Source of the DNA: Pseudomonas hunanensis
Lineage (GTDB): Bacteria; Pseudomonadota; Gammaproteobacteria; Pseudomonadales; Pseudomonadaceae
Direction of reading: 5' to 3'
Assembly (NCBI RefSeq): GCF_013393325.1
Contig: NZ_QJRC01000095.1
Location: 744,001 to 808,000, forward strand
DNA length: 64,000 nucleotides
The notes below the pieces were generated by a model, which saw only the letters and a program-made list of their open reading frames with translations, ran no database searches and was not told where the DNA came from. Shown here piece after piece: positions 44,487 to 54,483 of this stretch; position 1 is the stretch's first letter, and every line of letters begins with the position of its first letter. The position numbers were made by a program, and so were the translations under genes.

Positions 44487-46583
44487 ATGGGTTCTCGACT
44501 GCACCCCTTCGCCTTCGACAGCCGTCGCACTGTCGATACCTGCACACTGTCCCTGAAGTGGAGTTTCCAGCTGCTCCTGGACCTTGGGGCGCATCGTACG
44601 TTCATCGGCCGCCACGGGCTGAATGACGATGACCTGGGTTATGAGCTGGGCATCGCAAAGTGGGTGGATGACGACCACTACAAACCTGCCCTTGCCTTGG
44701 CCGCGTTGCGCAAGAGCGCGCGCGCGTTCACCGCCGAGCATCCGCAAGTAGATTACCCGGATAACCTGGCGGCCAATCTCGAGGCTTTGGGGCAATTGCT
44801 GAGTTTTTCCGAAGCGGACCTGCAGGTACTCGGCTTCTGCGTGTTGTTGCACTGCGACCCAACGCTGAGCGATGCCACCGACCAGTTGGGCATGCTGGGG
44901 TTCAAACAAGCAGTGAAAGTGCTGTCTGTACTCCTCGGCTTGCCACTTGCGACCGTAGAAGCCTGCCTGGCACACAACAGCCCGTTGCTGCGCACCGGCC
45001 TGCTGGAAATCAGCACCAGCAACCGCGCCGCCATGGCGCTGAGCTCGATGTTGTCGGTGAGCAACCAGGAGCTGCCTGGCCGGTTGCGCTTCAACAAGGG
45101 TACCCCCCTGGAGCTGTTCGCCTACGCTTTTCGCTTGAGCCCTCCTGGCAGCTTGACGGCGGAACACTACAGCCATGTCAGCCAGCAGTTGCTGATCGCC
45201 GAGCGCTACCTGGGCAGCGTCCTGGCCAAACAGCGCCCAGGTGTGAACATCCTGCTGTACGGCCCTCCTGGCACTGGCAAAACCCAGCTGAGCAGGCTAC
45301 TCGCCAATACCTTGGGCCGTGCGCTTTATGAAGTAGCCTGCACCGACAGCCACGGCGACCCGGTATCGGCAAAACAGCGCCTGTGTTCGCTGCGCGCGGC
45401 CAACAGTGTGTTGCAAACGCAATCCGCCCTGCTGGTACTGGACGAAATCGAAGACATCTTCCAGGCCGCCAGTGCAGACGCTGGCAAGCGCTCGCAAAAG
45501 GGTTGGATCAACCGCATGCTGGAAGAAAACACGCTGCCGTGCTTTTGGCTGAGCAACAGCATCGAAGACATCGACGCTGCGCATATTCGTCGCTTCGACC
45601 TGGTGATCGAGGTGCCGAACCCGCCCTTGGCGCAGCGCCAGCAGATGCTGCGCGAATGTGGCGCAGGCAAGCTGGGCAGTACCTTGGTAGAACACCTCAG
45701 CGCCCATGACCAGGTCACCCCTGCTGTGCTGGACCGGGCAGTGCGTGTGGGGCGAAGCGTGGCCCCGCGCGCCGGCAAGATGCTGGACAACACCATTCGT
45801 TGCGTCGTGAACGCGACCTTGAAGGCACAAGGTTTCGACAAGCTGCAAAGCAATGAGCATTCTCTGCCCGCTTTCTATTCCCCCGCCTGGATCAACACCG
45901 ACCAGCCCCTCGACGGGCTGGTCGACGGGCTACGCGCTGACGCAGAGGCCCGGCTTTGTTTTTACGGCCCGCCAGGCACCGGCAAGACCGCGTTTGGCCA
46001 CTGGTTGGCGCAACAGCTGGGCAAACCGCTGATGGTAAAGCGTGTCTCGGACCTGGTTTCGCCCTACGTGGGTACGACCGAGCAGAACCTGGCACAAGCG
46101 TTCGATCGTGCCCAGCAAGAACAGGCCGTTCTGCTGCTCGACGAAGTCGACAGCTTCCTGCAGGACCGCCGCAAGGCTCGCCAGAGCTGGGAGGTCACTG
46201 CGGTCAATGAAATGCTCACGCAAATGGAAAGCTACCGAGGGCTGTTCATCGCCTCGACCAACCTGATGAGCGATCTGGATGAAGCCTCTTTGCGCCGCTT
46301 CGACCTCAAAGTGCATTTCGGCTACCTGAAAACCGCCCAGGTTCAAGCGCTGTTCAGCGCACACCTCAAGGCGCTGGGGCTCAAAGACCCACAGCACGCT
46401 GCCGCCGCCCGTCTGCGCGGCGAAACCTGCCTGACCCCGGGTGACTTCGCCGCGGTTGCCCGACGCGGCCGATTCAAACCCTTTGCCAACGCCAATGAAC
46501 TGGCCACGGCGTTGATTGCCGAATGCCGCCTGAAAACTACGGCGCAACAACGCCCCATCGGCTTCACCCAGTGGACGAATTAA
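44487..46583 (+). CDS. Tandem AAA+ ATPase of the accessory block
   Basis: A 698-residue protein: ~250-residue unrecognised helical N-terminal domain, then two AAA+ modules. AAA-1 has Walker A G-P-P-G-T-G-K-T at 259-266, Walker B L-L-V-L-D-E (315-320) and I-R-R-F-D arginines. AAA-2 has Walker A at 494-501, Walker B L-L-L-D-E-V-D (549-555) and L-R-R-F-D. The motifs are of the FtsH/Cdc48-like classic clade, so a protein remodelling role is likely. The ATG at 44487 follows AGGA at good spacing; 44478 is possible. It opens a co-directional block with a WYL regulator, HEPN protein and helicase-nuclease pair. Confidence 0.85.
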   Translation: MGSRLHPFAFDSRRTVDTCTLSLKWSFQLLLDLGAHRTFIGRHGLNDDDLGYELGIAKWVDDDHYKPALALAALRKSARAFTAEHPQVDYPDNLAANLEALGQLLSFSEADLQVLGFCVLLHCDPTLSDATDQLGMLGFKQAVKVLSVLLGLPLATVEACLAHNSPLLRTGLLEISTSNRAAMALSSMLSVSNQELPGRLRFNKGTPLELFAYAFRLSPPGSLTAEHYSHVSQQLLIAERYLGSVLAKQRPGVNILLYGPPGTGKTQLSRLLANTLGRALYEVACTDSHGDPVSAKQRLCSLRAANSVLQTQSALLVLDEIEDIFQAASADAGKRSQKGWINRMLEENTLPCFWLSNSIEDIDAAHIRRFDLVIEVPNPPLAQRQQMLRECGAGKLGSTLVEHLSAHDQVTPAVLDRAVRVGRSVAPRAGKMLDNTIRCVVNATLKAQGFDKLQSNEHSLPAFYSPAWINTDQPLDGLVDGLRADAEARLCFYGPPGTGKTAFGHWLAQQLGKPLMVKRVSDLVSPYVGTTEQNLAQAFDRAQQEQAVLLLDEVDSFLQDRRKARQSWEVTAVNEMLTQMESYRGLFIASTNLMSDLDEASLRRFDLKVHFGYLKTAQVQALFSAHLKALGLKDPQHAAAARLRGETCLTPGDFAAVARRGRFKPFANANELATALIAECRLKTTAQQRPIGFTQWTN

Positions 46584-46656
46584 AGGTTGCAGGTTTGGCG
46601 CCGATAGGCAGACTAGCCGCCATTGCTGGCCATAAGCCAGCCCTGCCACCACAAGG

Positions 46657-47688
46657 ATGACTCTCTTGCCTTCAGCCAAGACCCATACCGCGCTGAGCCG
46701 CCAGTGGGAGCTGCTGCGCCAGCTGCCAAAACGCGCCCCCGGCAGCACGGTGACTGAACTGCTGGCCCGCCTGACGGATGCGGGCTACGTCATCAGCAGA
46801 CGCAGCATCGAGCGCGATCTGCATGACCTTTCCCTGGTGTTTCCGTTGCAGCGCAACGAAGGGGGAACGCCATCGGGCTGGTACTGGAAGCCAGGTGTGA
46901 GTGTCGAGCTGCAAGGCATCACGTTGACCGAAGCCGTCAGCCTGGCGCTGGTCGAGGACGCCGTTCGCCCCTTGTTGCCAGGGAGCATGCTGAGTGTTCT
47001 GGAACCACGCTTCGAGCACGCACGGCAAAAGCTCAAGGGGTTGGGCGACGGCAACCCAGCAGCCCGCTGGCCAGACAAAGTGGCCAGCGTGCGGCCGGAC
47101 TTCAACATGCAAGCGCCGCAGGTTCATGCAGAAACGCTTGAAGCCCTGCAGCACGCCTTGATCAGCGAACAGCAGATCCGCTGCCAGTACTATTCGGCGC
47201 ACAATGACAAGCAAAGCGACTTGACACTCAACCCGCTGGCGATTGTGCAGCGCGGCTTGATCACTTACCTCATCGCCACGGCGGCGCCCTACACCGATGT
47301 CCGTCAATTCGCGGTGCACCGCTTCCGAGAGGTGACCGTACTCGACTCGCCGTGCCAGGGGCTGGAGTCGTTCGAATTGCACAGCTACCTCGCCACGGAT
47401 GCCCTGCAATTTGGCAAACCCGAAAAGATCTGCCTGGAAGCTTGGGTGAGCGAACGCCAGGCACGCCTGATTCGCGAAACCCCACTGAGCACGGACATGA
47501 CGCTCGAACCGTGGGAGCAAGGCTTCCGCCTTCAGGCAACGGTCAATAATACCTGGCAGCTGCACTGGTGGCTGTTGTCGCTCGGTGACGCGGTGGTGGT
47601 GCATGCGCCAGCACAATTGCGCCAACAGATCGGCGATACGCTGCGCCGCGCCGCCGCCGCGTACGCGCCTGAACAGTGCCTGGCCTGA
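46657..47688 (+). CDS. WYL-domain transcriptional regulator
   Basis: A 343-residue protein: N-terminal winged HTH (S-T-V-T-E-L-L-A-R-L...S-R-R-S-I-E-R-D-L), WYL domain (about 150-230; L-N-P-L-A-I-V-Q-R-G-L-I-T-Y-L) and WCX C-terminal extension. WYL domains bind nucleic acid or nucleotide ligands, and WYL regulators such as BrxR and CapW control phage-defence loci. A TTG at 46666 has better spacing to AAGGA than the ATG at 46657. It lies 73 bases after the AAA+ gene. Confidence 0.88.
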   Translation: MTLLPSAKTHTALSRQWELLRQLPKRAPGSTVTELLARLTDAGYVISRRSIERDLHDLSLVFPLQRNEGGTPSGWYWKPGVSVELQGITLTEAVSLALVEDAVRPLLPGSMLSVLEPRFEHARQKLKGLGDGNPAARWPDKVASVRPDFNMQAPQVHAETLEALQHALISEQQIRCQYYSAHNDKQSDLTLNPLAIVQRGLITYLIATAAPYTDVRQFAVHRFREVTVLDSPCQGLESFELHSYLATDALQFGKPEKICLEAWVSERQARLIRETPLSTDMTLEPWEQGFRLQATVNNTWQLHWWLLSLGDAVVVHAPAQLRQQIGDTLRRAAAAYAPEQCLA

Positions 47689-47839
47689 GCACCTGGTGCC
47701 CGAAGCGGTACAGCCCGGTAAGCGAGTAGAGTCATGACTGCAATGAGTGATAGCCTATAGCCATAACTTACCTGATGGGCCCTGCCACGCGAATACGGCC
47801 TCCCAGCCAGCATTGCCCCAAGCCAAGGAAGCAAACGCA

Positions 47840-48490
47840 ATGGACTACCAGTCGCTCAAGACTCGTCAGCGCATTGAACGCGACGCCCATCACCCCAACC
47901 TGGCGATTCGTATACACCGGGCCCTGAGCTGGCTACAGCGCGCCGAGCAGGCCGACGACGTCGATGGTCGTTTCGTTTTCCTGTGGATCGCCTTCAACGC
48001 CGCCTACGCCACGGATATCGACGAGCAGTATCGGTTGTCCGAACAAGAGGCATTCAAGGCCTTCCTGCACAAGCTCTGCGTGCTGGACAGTGAGCATGTC
48101 ATCGAGAAACTGGTGTGGTCGGAGTTTTCTGGCAGCATCCGTGCATTGCTGGACAACCCCTATGTGTTCCAGAGCTTCTGGGAGTTCCAGAACGGCAAAA
48201 TCAGCGAAGCCGAGTGGGAAGAACGCCTGCGCAACGGCAAACGCGCCGCCCACCACGCACTGGCGGAACGTGATACGGCCAAGGTTCTGGGGGTACTGTT
48301 CAACCGCATCTACACCTTGCGCAATCAACTGATGCACGGCGGTGCGACCTGGAACGGCAGCGTCAATCGCACACAGCTGCGCGACTGCACCAAACTGCTG
48401 GGCAAGCTGGTCCCTTTGATCATCCTGCTTATGCTCGACAACCCCGACACCCTCTGGGGCGACGCCTGCTACCCGGTGGTCAGCGACTGA
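47840..48490 (+). CDS. HEPN-motif protein
   Basis: A 216-residue helical protein with an R-x4-H motif R161-N-Q-L-M-H166, with the polar residue after Arg that is typical of HEPN ribonucleases and Apea-like HEPN domains. It has no membrane segment. HEPN proteins are common RNases in toxin-antitoxin, CRISPR and abortive-infection systems. No cognate MNT antitoxin lies beside it. The ATG at 47840 follows AAGGAAG. It has 151 bases upstream and 180 downstream gaps, so it may have its own promoter. Confidence 0.75.
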   Translation: MDYQSLKTRQRIERDAHHPNLAIRIHRALSWLQRAEQADDVDGRFVFLWIAFNAAYATDIDEQYRLSEQEAFKAFLHKLCVLDSEHVIEKLVWSEFSGSIRALLDNPYVFQSFWEFQNGKISEAEWEERLRNGKRAAHHALAERDTAKVLGVLFNRIYTLRNQLMHGGATWNGSVNRTQLRDCTKLLGKLVPLIILLMLDNPDTLWGDACYPVVSD

Positions 48491-48670
48491 CCTCCTGACC
48501 CGGAGCCCTGACGTCCAGCCAACGCCACCATCGCGCCAATTGCCCGCCAGCCAGCGCACAAGCTGGCTGCGACACAAGCTGTCGCCCCCCGCTCACACAA
48601 TGGAACAAACCTGCCCACAGGCCAACGTCACTGCTGCCCAAGTGGTGCGCTGGATACAAGGAGCGCCAAA

Positions 48671-51295
48671 GTGCCTGAAATGCTCATCACGTTCGGAATG
48701 CAACTCGACGGTCAGCGGGCTACACAGCCCGGCAATCGGCTAGGCGCCCTGACAGTCGGGCCACAAGGTTTGCTGGACATCCTCGAAGGCCAGCTGGGCC
48801 TGCTCGCCGTGCGGCCATGTGCAGCGCAGCGCGCAGCCGCGTACCGCGCCTGCCTGGCCCAGTGCGATAACGGGCAACGCTTCTATCACGCCAGCTTCAG
48901 CGCCGACGAACTGGGCGTGGCAGCCACGCTGCTGGCCTGGCGCGACGACTTGTACCTCCACGGCTGGGACGGACGCGCAAAAGCAGTTGCCAGCCAACGG
49001 ATCAACGACCTTGCCGAAGTTGAAGCCGATGCTTGCGAGGTCGTGCCACCGTCCATCGGGCAACGACTGCAACAGGTTGCCGAAGCGTTGGCCGTTCGCC
49101 GCGCCTGCATTACCAACGTGTACCTCAGCGATGCATGGGAGGTGTACCCCCTGGCCTGGCAACGGGTGCTGCAACGGCTGCCTCACGCGCAGCTGCCTAA
49201 CCCGTCGGGTGCTGCACCAGGTTTTCTCGGGCAGTTGCAGGCGGTATTGCGCGACAGTGTTGCAGGCGCGCCCGTCTCCCCCGTGCCCTGGCAGGATGAC
49301 GGAAGCGTCCGGGTGGTCCAGGCGCAGACCCGAACGCTGGCCGCTACCTGGCTCAGCCGCACATTGCCCCAAGGCCGGCAGACGCTGCTGGTGGCCACTG
49401 CCGACGGCGCCTGCCTGGACAGCCACCTGGCAGGTGCGAACCAGGCCCGGCATGGCCTTTCTGGCAGCAGCATTCTGCGGCCGGCCTTGCAAGTCTTGCC
49501 GCTGACGATGGAATTGCTCTGGGCACCGCTGAATTACCCGGTGCTTCTGCAGTTCCTGACCCATCCGATCAACCCCGTTCGGCTGTTTGCCCGCCGCCAG
49601 CTGGCAGCCAAGATATCCAGCATGCCCGGCATTGTCGGGGCCGAATGGGACAGGCTGCTCGAACGCATCAGCGCGTACTACGGCCCTGACGCGCCAAGTG
49701 TTCGCACGTCTATCGAACATTGGCTCGAAGCACCCACGTTTTCCCCTGACACGGGTGCTCCGCTGAACGAAGTGCAGGTGCGCGTTCAGCGCTTGCAAGC
49801 GTTCTTTCAGCTGCGCCTGGGGCACCAGGACCCAGCACAGCGCCAGGCAGCGCAGGCCGGCCATGGCCAATGTCAGGCAGCGCTGCAGGCACTGGCCGCC
49901 CTCGAGCAGCAAGGTGTCGAGTTCCTGCGCCCACGGCAGTTGCAGCAGGTTATCGAGCAAGCGACTGCAAACGGCTCGGACAACCCGCTGCTGGCGGCAC
50001 AGGCCGGCGCCTACCTGACCGTCACTCGCCCGGGTGCAGCCATCGAACCGGCCGACACCGTGACATGGTGGAACCTGGCCATGCCGGCGTTGCCGGCACG
50101 CTCCCCGTGGTCCAGAGCCGAAAGCCGCCAATGGGCAGACCTGGGTGTCGCCTTGCCCGACAGCACCGCGCAGCTGGCTCAGGCAGCCCAGGACTGGCTG
50201 CGTCCCGTCCTGGCAGCACGGCAGCAGTTGACACTGGTGCTGGCGCCGCCCCAGGAAGAGCCCCACCCGCTCTGGCAGTTGATCGAAACGGTCGTCAGCC
50301 AGCCGCACGTGCACGCATTGGAGGACCTCATGCTCGCGCCAGGGCCGTTGTGCCAGGCACAAACCCTGCACGCGCTGCCGCTACGCAAACGCTGGTGGAA
50401 GCTGCCTGCCGGCACCCCACTGGCTGCGCCAGAGAAGGCTTCGTATACAAGCCTTAACCTGTTGCTGTTCAACCCTTACCACTGGCTGCTGCAGTACGGT
50501 GCCAGGATCCAGGCCAGCAACAGCCCCAGCTTGAGCGACAGCTATCGACTGAATGGCGCGCTCGCACACCGCCTGGCCGAGCGCTTTTTCAACGTGCCGG
50601 ACGCGCTGACGATGTCCACTGACGCGTTCGATACCTGGTTCGCCACGCACTTCGAGCAGGTGGTGCTCGAGGAAGGGGCGGTCCTGCTGATGCGCGGCCG
50701 TGGCGCCGATCTGGCAACACTGCGCCACCGCGTACGTCGCGCAATGATCCAGCTGCGCAGCCATTTCGCACGGGCCAATGTCGTGGCTGTCACCACTGAG
50801 CAGCCACTGGCCGGCACCTTCGTGGGCGGTGCGCTGGCAGGCTCGGCAGACCTGGTAGTGACCACCGCCAACGAGCTGCGTGCGGTCGTCGACATGAAGT
50901 GGGCCGGTGGCAAGAAGTACCCCGACCAACTTCAGGCCAACCGCCATCTGCAACTGGCGATCTATGCCGAACTGCTGCAGCAGCAGACCGGCTCGGTGCC
51001 ATCCGTGGCGTATTTCATTCTGGAGCCTGCACGCTTGCTGACACCGGACGACCGCGTGTTCGCCGACGCGCAACAGGTGCCTGCCAACCCTCCAGGCAAC
51101 ACCCGCGAGCTGTGGCAGGCCTTCATCAAAGCCTGGAAATGGCGGCAAGGGCAGCTTGCAGATGGCCACTTCGAGCTGGCACTGGTAGGCATCGAGGAGG
51201 ACGAGGCTTCCCAGCCACCGGCGCATGCACTGGCCATGGAATACCTCAAAGAAGCCTACAACGACTACCTGAGCTTGGCTGGATGGGAGCAATGA
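48671..51295 (+). CDS. AddB-like PD-(D/E)XK nuclease
   Basis: An 874-residue protein resembling AddB: a long N-terminal region like an inactivated helicase (no Walker A seen) and a C-terminal RecB-type nuclease. Nuclease motifs: H in A-L-A-H (about 632), D in G-S-A-D-L (about 727), V-D-M-K (D740, K742) and Q-x3-Y (about 761-765). At the place where AddB has the first iron-sulfur Cys (C-P-x-x-F) this protein reads N-P-Y-H-W, so a 4Fe-4S staple is unlikely. The start is a GTG at 48671 after AAGGAG. Its stop overlaps the helicase start. Confidence 0.82.
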   Translation: MPEMLITFGMQLDGQRATQPGNRLGALTVGPQGLLDILEGQLGLLAVRPCAAQRAAAYRACLAQCDNGQRFYHASFSADELGVAATLLAWRDDLYLHGWDGRAKAVASQRINDLAEVEADACEVVPPSIGQRLQQVAEALAVRRACITNVYLSDAWEVYPLAWQRVLQRLPHAQLPNPSGAAPGFLGQLQAVLRDSVAGAPVSPVPWQDDGSVRVVQAQTRTLAATWLSRTLPQGRQTLLVATADGACLDSHLAGANQARHGLSGSSILRPALQVLPLTMELLWAPLNYPVLLQFLTHPINPVRLFARRQLAAKISSMPGIVGAEWDRLLERISAYYGPDAPSVRTSIEHWLEAPTFSPDTGAPLNEVQVRVQRLQAFFQLRLGHQDPAQRQAAQAGHGQCQAALQALAALEQQGVEFLRPRQLQQVIEQATANGSDNPLLAAQAGAYLTVTRPGAAIEPADTVTWWNLAMPALPARSPWSRAESRQWADLGVALPDSTAQLAQAAQDWLRPVLAARQQLTLVLAPPQEEPHPLWQLIETVVSQPHVHALEDLMLAPGPLCQAQTLHALPLRKRWWKLPAGTPLAAPEKASYTSLNLLLFNPYHWLLQYGARIQASNSPSLSDSYRLNGALAHRLAERFFNVPDALTMSTDAFDTWFATHFEQVVLEEGAVLLMRGRGADLATLRHRVRRAMIQLRSHFARANVVAVTTEQPLAGTFVGGALAGSADLVVTTANELRAVVDMKWAGGKKYPDQLQANRHLQLAIYAELLQQQTGSVPSVAYFILEPARLLTPDDRVFADAQQVPANPPGNTRELWQAFIKAWKWRQGQLADGHFELALVGIEEDEASQPPAHALAMEYLKEAYNDYLSLAGWEQ

Positions 51296-54200
51296 GCATG
51301 TCCGACAACCCGCGCATCACGTTCATCAGCGCTGGCGCTGGCAGCGGCAAGACCTATCGGCTCACGGAGCTTTTGTACCAGGAGCTGACCAGCCAACAGG
51401 TGCAGCCAGAGGGCATCATCGCCACCACGTTCACCCGCAAAGCCGCTGCCGAGCTGCGCGAGCGCGTGCGCAGCCACCTGCTCGACAAGGGGCAGGTCGG
51501 CCTGGCCAGCGCTATGGGCCAGGCACGCATCGGTACGGTAAACAGCCTGTGTGGCCAGTTGCTCGAGCACTTCGCCTTTGAAGCCGGCATGCCACCGCAA
51601 CAGCGCGTGCTGGAAGAAGAGCAGGCGAAGGTGCTGCTCAACCAGGCCGTCGATAGCGTCCTTGACGGTACGCGCATGGAGGCGTTCCTTGCCATCAGTC
51701 GGCGCCTGGGGCTGGAGGTTACCCTCCAGCAGAGTGACCATCCCAGTGACAACTGGCAAGTCGCACTACGCCGACTGCTGGATCAACTGCGCAGCAATGA
51801 CATTGACCTCGACCGCGCGCGCGGCTTCGCTGCGCGTAACGCCCAGGACCTGCTTGCGCACTTCCCCAGCGCAACCAGCAGCGATCTGGACCGTGAACTG
51901 CTGCGCACCATTCCAGATGTGCTTGCCCAGCTGCAAGCCGCCAACAGCAAAGTCAGGCTGACAGCGACGTACATAACGTTGCTCAAGGACTTCCAGCGTG
52001 AACTGCAACAAGGCAATGCCCGCTGGAGTGACTGGGCAAAGCTGGCGAAAACGGCACCGGAAGCCAAGCTGACGCCGTTGGTGGCCGGCGTGACCGAAAG
52101 GGTCCAGCGCTATGCCGAGCACCCGCGCCTGCACGCCGATCTGAGGGAATACCTGGACCAGATATTCAACCTCGCCATCGATGCCTTGCAACTGTACAGC
52201 CGTAACAAGATCGAGCTGGGCGTGCTGGACTTCGCCGACCAGGAACATGCGTTGCTCAGATTGCTGGACAACCCCGCGGTCATCGAGGTGCTGGAGCAAG
52301 AACTGGACCTGGTCATGGTTGACGAGTTCCAGGACACCAGCCCTATGCAGTTGGCGATTTTCCTGAAGCTTGCCCGCATCGCCAAGCGGGTTTACTGGGT
52401 AGGCGATATCAAACAGGCGATCTACGGTTTTCGTGGCAGCGACTGCGCCTTGATGCAAGCCATCCTTGGCGCTTTGCCTGGCATGGGCGGGGTCAAAGAG
52501 GTATTGCCCAAATCCTGGCGCTCGCGCCCTGAGCTTGTCGAGTTGACCAACGAAGTGTTCACCCAGGCGTTCAGCAACAGCCTGTCCGCCGACGAGGTCC
52601 GGCTCACGCCTACTCGACAGGACCCGCTTGGCGGGCCCGCCTTTGCCAACTGGATACTCGATGGCAGCAATGCCGAGCAGCAGACCTGTGCACTTGCCGA
52701 AGGGATAGGGCAACTGCTCGAAAGCCGCTACCAGGTGTTCGACAAGACCACCCAGCAGGCCCGTGACCTGCAGGCTGGCGATATCACCGTGCTTTGCTAC
52801 TCCCACAGCAATGTGGCCAAGGTAGCGGCGGCCCTGGCCGCCGCAGGCCTGCCCTGCTCCACGGCCCAGCCCGGGCTGCTGGCAACGCCAGAAGCGACAC
52901 TGGCGCTGGCCTGCTTGCGCCGGTTGAATGACCCGACGGATACCCTGGCCACCGCCCAGATCGTCTCCATGACCAGCGCCGAGGAACCAGAAAGCTGGGT
53001 TGCAGAGCGCTTGCACTATCTGCACGCCGGGCACCCGCAAGGCCAATGGCGAGAACAAACAGTCGATGCGCATGCAGCACATCCGCTGGTCGCCGAACTG
53101 GCACGGCTACGTGCCGACCTGCCATTGCTGACGCCGGTCGAGGCGCTGCAGCGCTTGATCGCCGAGTGCGACTTGGCCCGTTGCGTAACGGGCTGGTCGA
53201 CCACGCCGGCACAGGCGCAGAAGCGCCTGGCCAACCTGGACGCGTTGCTTGAACTGGCGCAACGCTACCAAGACCTCTGTCGCAATGGGCTGGGGGCGGC
53301 ATCGATTTCCGGGCTGGTGCTCTGGTTGGGGCAAACCGCCGGCGCGGGCAATGATGCGCTGGCAACCCCGGCCCTGGATGCGGTCCGGGTGATGACTCAC
53401 CACGCCAGTAAGGGCCTGGAATGGCCCGTGGTCATCTTGATGGACCTGGCGCGGGACATTGGCGAGCGGCTGTGGTCGGTTTCGGCGCAGTCCGACAGTG
53501 CCCTGGACCCGAATGATCCATTGCGCGACCGCTTTATCCGTTACTGGCCGTGGCCACTGGGCAAGCAGAAAAACGTGCCGCTGGCGGACACCATCGGCAA
53601 AACCCCCGCTGCCAAGGCGTGCCGCGATGAGGCTGTCGAGGAAGCCAAGCGCCTGCTGTACGTGAGCATGACCCGCGCCCGTGATTTTCTGGTGATTGCT
53701 CGTTCCAGCAGGCGGTTGACTGGGCCGTGGCTAGATTGCGTCCAGGCTCCATGGCTGACGACCGAAGCAGGCACACATGAATTGCAGCTGAAAAGTGGAA
53801 CAACCGTGCGCGTCGAGCATCGCACGCTTGGCGCCGGCAGTGCGCCAGTCATTGCAACAGCCACCACCAAACAGCTGCACTGGTTTGCGTCCCCCGACAG
53901 CGTTACACCTCGATTGCCACTTGGGGTGCAGCCTTCGGCCACCCAGGCCAGCGCGCTTGCTGGTGCACAGGAAACCTGCCGTATCGGTAGCCGCATCACC
54001 TTGCAAGGCAACCCGGACATGAGCGCAGTAGGCACTGCGATTCATGCCAGCCTTGGCCTGTCGTTCAGCGACCCGGAGCGCCCGATAAGCCAGGACGAGG
54101 TCAACCGATTGCTGCAGGGCCTGGACGTACTCGAACACGTCGATGCCCGCCAGGTACTGGCCCAGGTAACGGCCTTGCATGCCTGGATTGCAAGTCGCTG

Positions 54201-54483
54201 GCCCCACGCCGACGCGGTGGCTGAATACCCGGTACAACAGCTGCTGGATGCCGGCCAGGTACTGGATGGCCGCATTGACCTGCTGTTGGCCACCCCAGAG
54301 GGTTGGGTGTTGATCGACCACAAGTCCAACCCGGCACCCGAGGCGCAATGGCAGCGGCTGGCGGCAACGCACGCGGGGCAGTTGCAGGCCTACGCCAAGG
54401 CCGTGGAGGCCGCATCAGGCAAGCCGGTGACAGAGGCCTGGCTGTTCTTGCCCGTAGCTGCCGGTGCCGTTCGCGTGTTCTGA
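51292..54483 (+). CDS. AddA/RecB-like UvrD helicase-nuclease
   Basis: A 1063-residue SF1 helicase with C-terminal nuclease. Helicase motifs: Walker A A-G-A-G-S-G-K-T (14-21), Walker B V-D-E-F-Q-D-T (about 342-348), motif III G-D-I-K-Q-A-I-Y-G-F-R-G, and motif VI L-Y-V-S-M-T-R-A-R (about 788-796). RecB nuclease: G-T-A-I-H (about 914-918), G-R-I-D (about 993), I-D-H-K (about 1006-1009) and Q-L-Q-A-Y. All appear intact. ATGA overlap with the AddB-like gene means the two form a pair, probably a dual-nuclease end-processing enzyme. An in-frame ATG at 51298 is also possible. Confidence 0.88.
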   Translation: MSMSDNPRITFISAGAGSGKTYRLTELLYQELTSQQVQPEGIIATTFTRKAAAELRERVRSHLLDKGQVGLASAMGQARIGTVNSLCGQLLEHFAFEAGMPPQQRVLEEEQAKVLLNQAVDSVLDGTRMEAFLAISRRLGLEVTLQQSDHPSDNWQVALRRLLDQLRSNDIDLDRARGFAARNAQDLLAHFPSATSSDLDRELLRTIPDVLAQLQAANSKVRLTATYITLLKDFQRELQQGNARWSDWAKLAKTAPEAKLTPLVAGVTERVQRYAEHPRLHADLREYLDQIFNLAIDALQLYSRNKIELGVLDFADQEHALLRLLDNPAVIEVLEQELDLVMVDEFQDTSPMQLAIFLKLARIAKRVYWVGDIKQAIYGFRGSDCALMQAILGALPGMGGVKEVLPKSWRSRPELVELTNEVFTQAFSNSLSADEVRLTPTRQDPLGGPAFANWILDGSNAEQQTCALAEGIGQLLESRYQVFDKTTQQARDLQAGDITVLCYSHSNVAKVAAALAAAGLPCSTAQPGLLATPEATLALACLRRLNDPTDTLATAQIVSMTSAEEPESWVAERLHYLHAGHPQGQWREQTVDAHAAHPLVAELARLRADLPLLTPVEALQRLIAECDLARCVTGWSTTPAQAQKRLANLDALLELAQRYQDLCRNGLGAASISGLVLWLGQTAGAGNDALATPALDAVRVMTHHASKGLEWPVVILMDLARDIGERLWSVSAQSDSALDPNDPLRDRFIRYWPWPLGKQKNVPLADTIGKTPAAKACRDEAVEEAKRLLYVSMTRARDFLVIARSSRRLTGPWLDCVQAPWLTTEAGTHELQLKSGTTVRVEHRTLGAGSAPVIATATTKQLHWFASPDSVTPRLPLGVQPSATQASALAGAQETCRIGSRITLQGNPDMSAVGTAIHASLGLSFSDPERPISQDEVNRLLQGLDVLEHVDARQVLAQVTALHAWIASRWPHADAVAEYPVQQLLDAGQVLDGRIDLLLATPEGWVLIDHKSNPAPEAQWQRLAATHAGQLQAYAKAVEAASGKPVTEAWLFLPVAAGAVRVF

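Noticed and set aside
48740..50371. 543-codon open frame on the minus strand
   Set aside because: Antisense to the AddB-like nuclease; Gln/Arg/His-rich shadow with no domain.
50899..51291. Earlier in-frame start for the helicase-nuclease gene
   Set aside because: It would overlap the AddB-like gene by about 400 bases, and the helicase N-terminus with Walker A begins just after the ATGA overlap at 51292.
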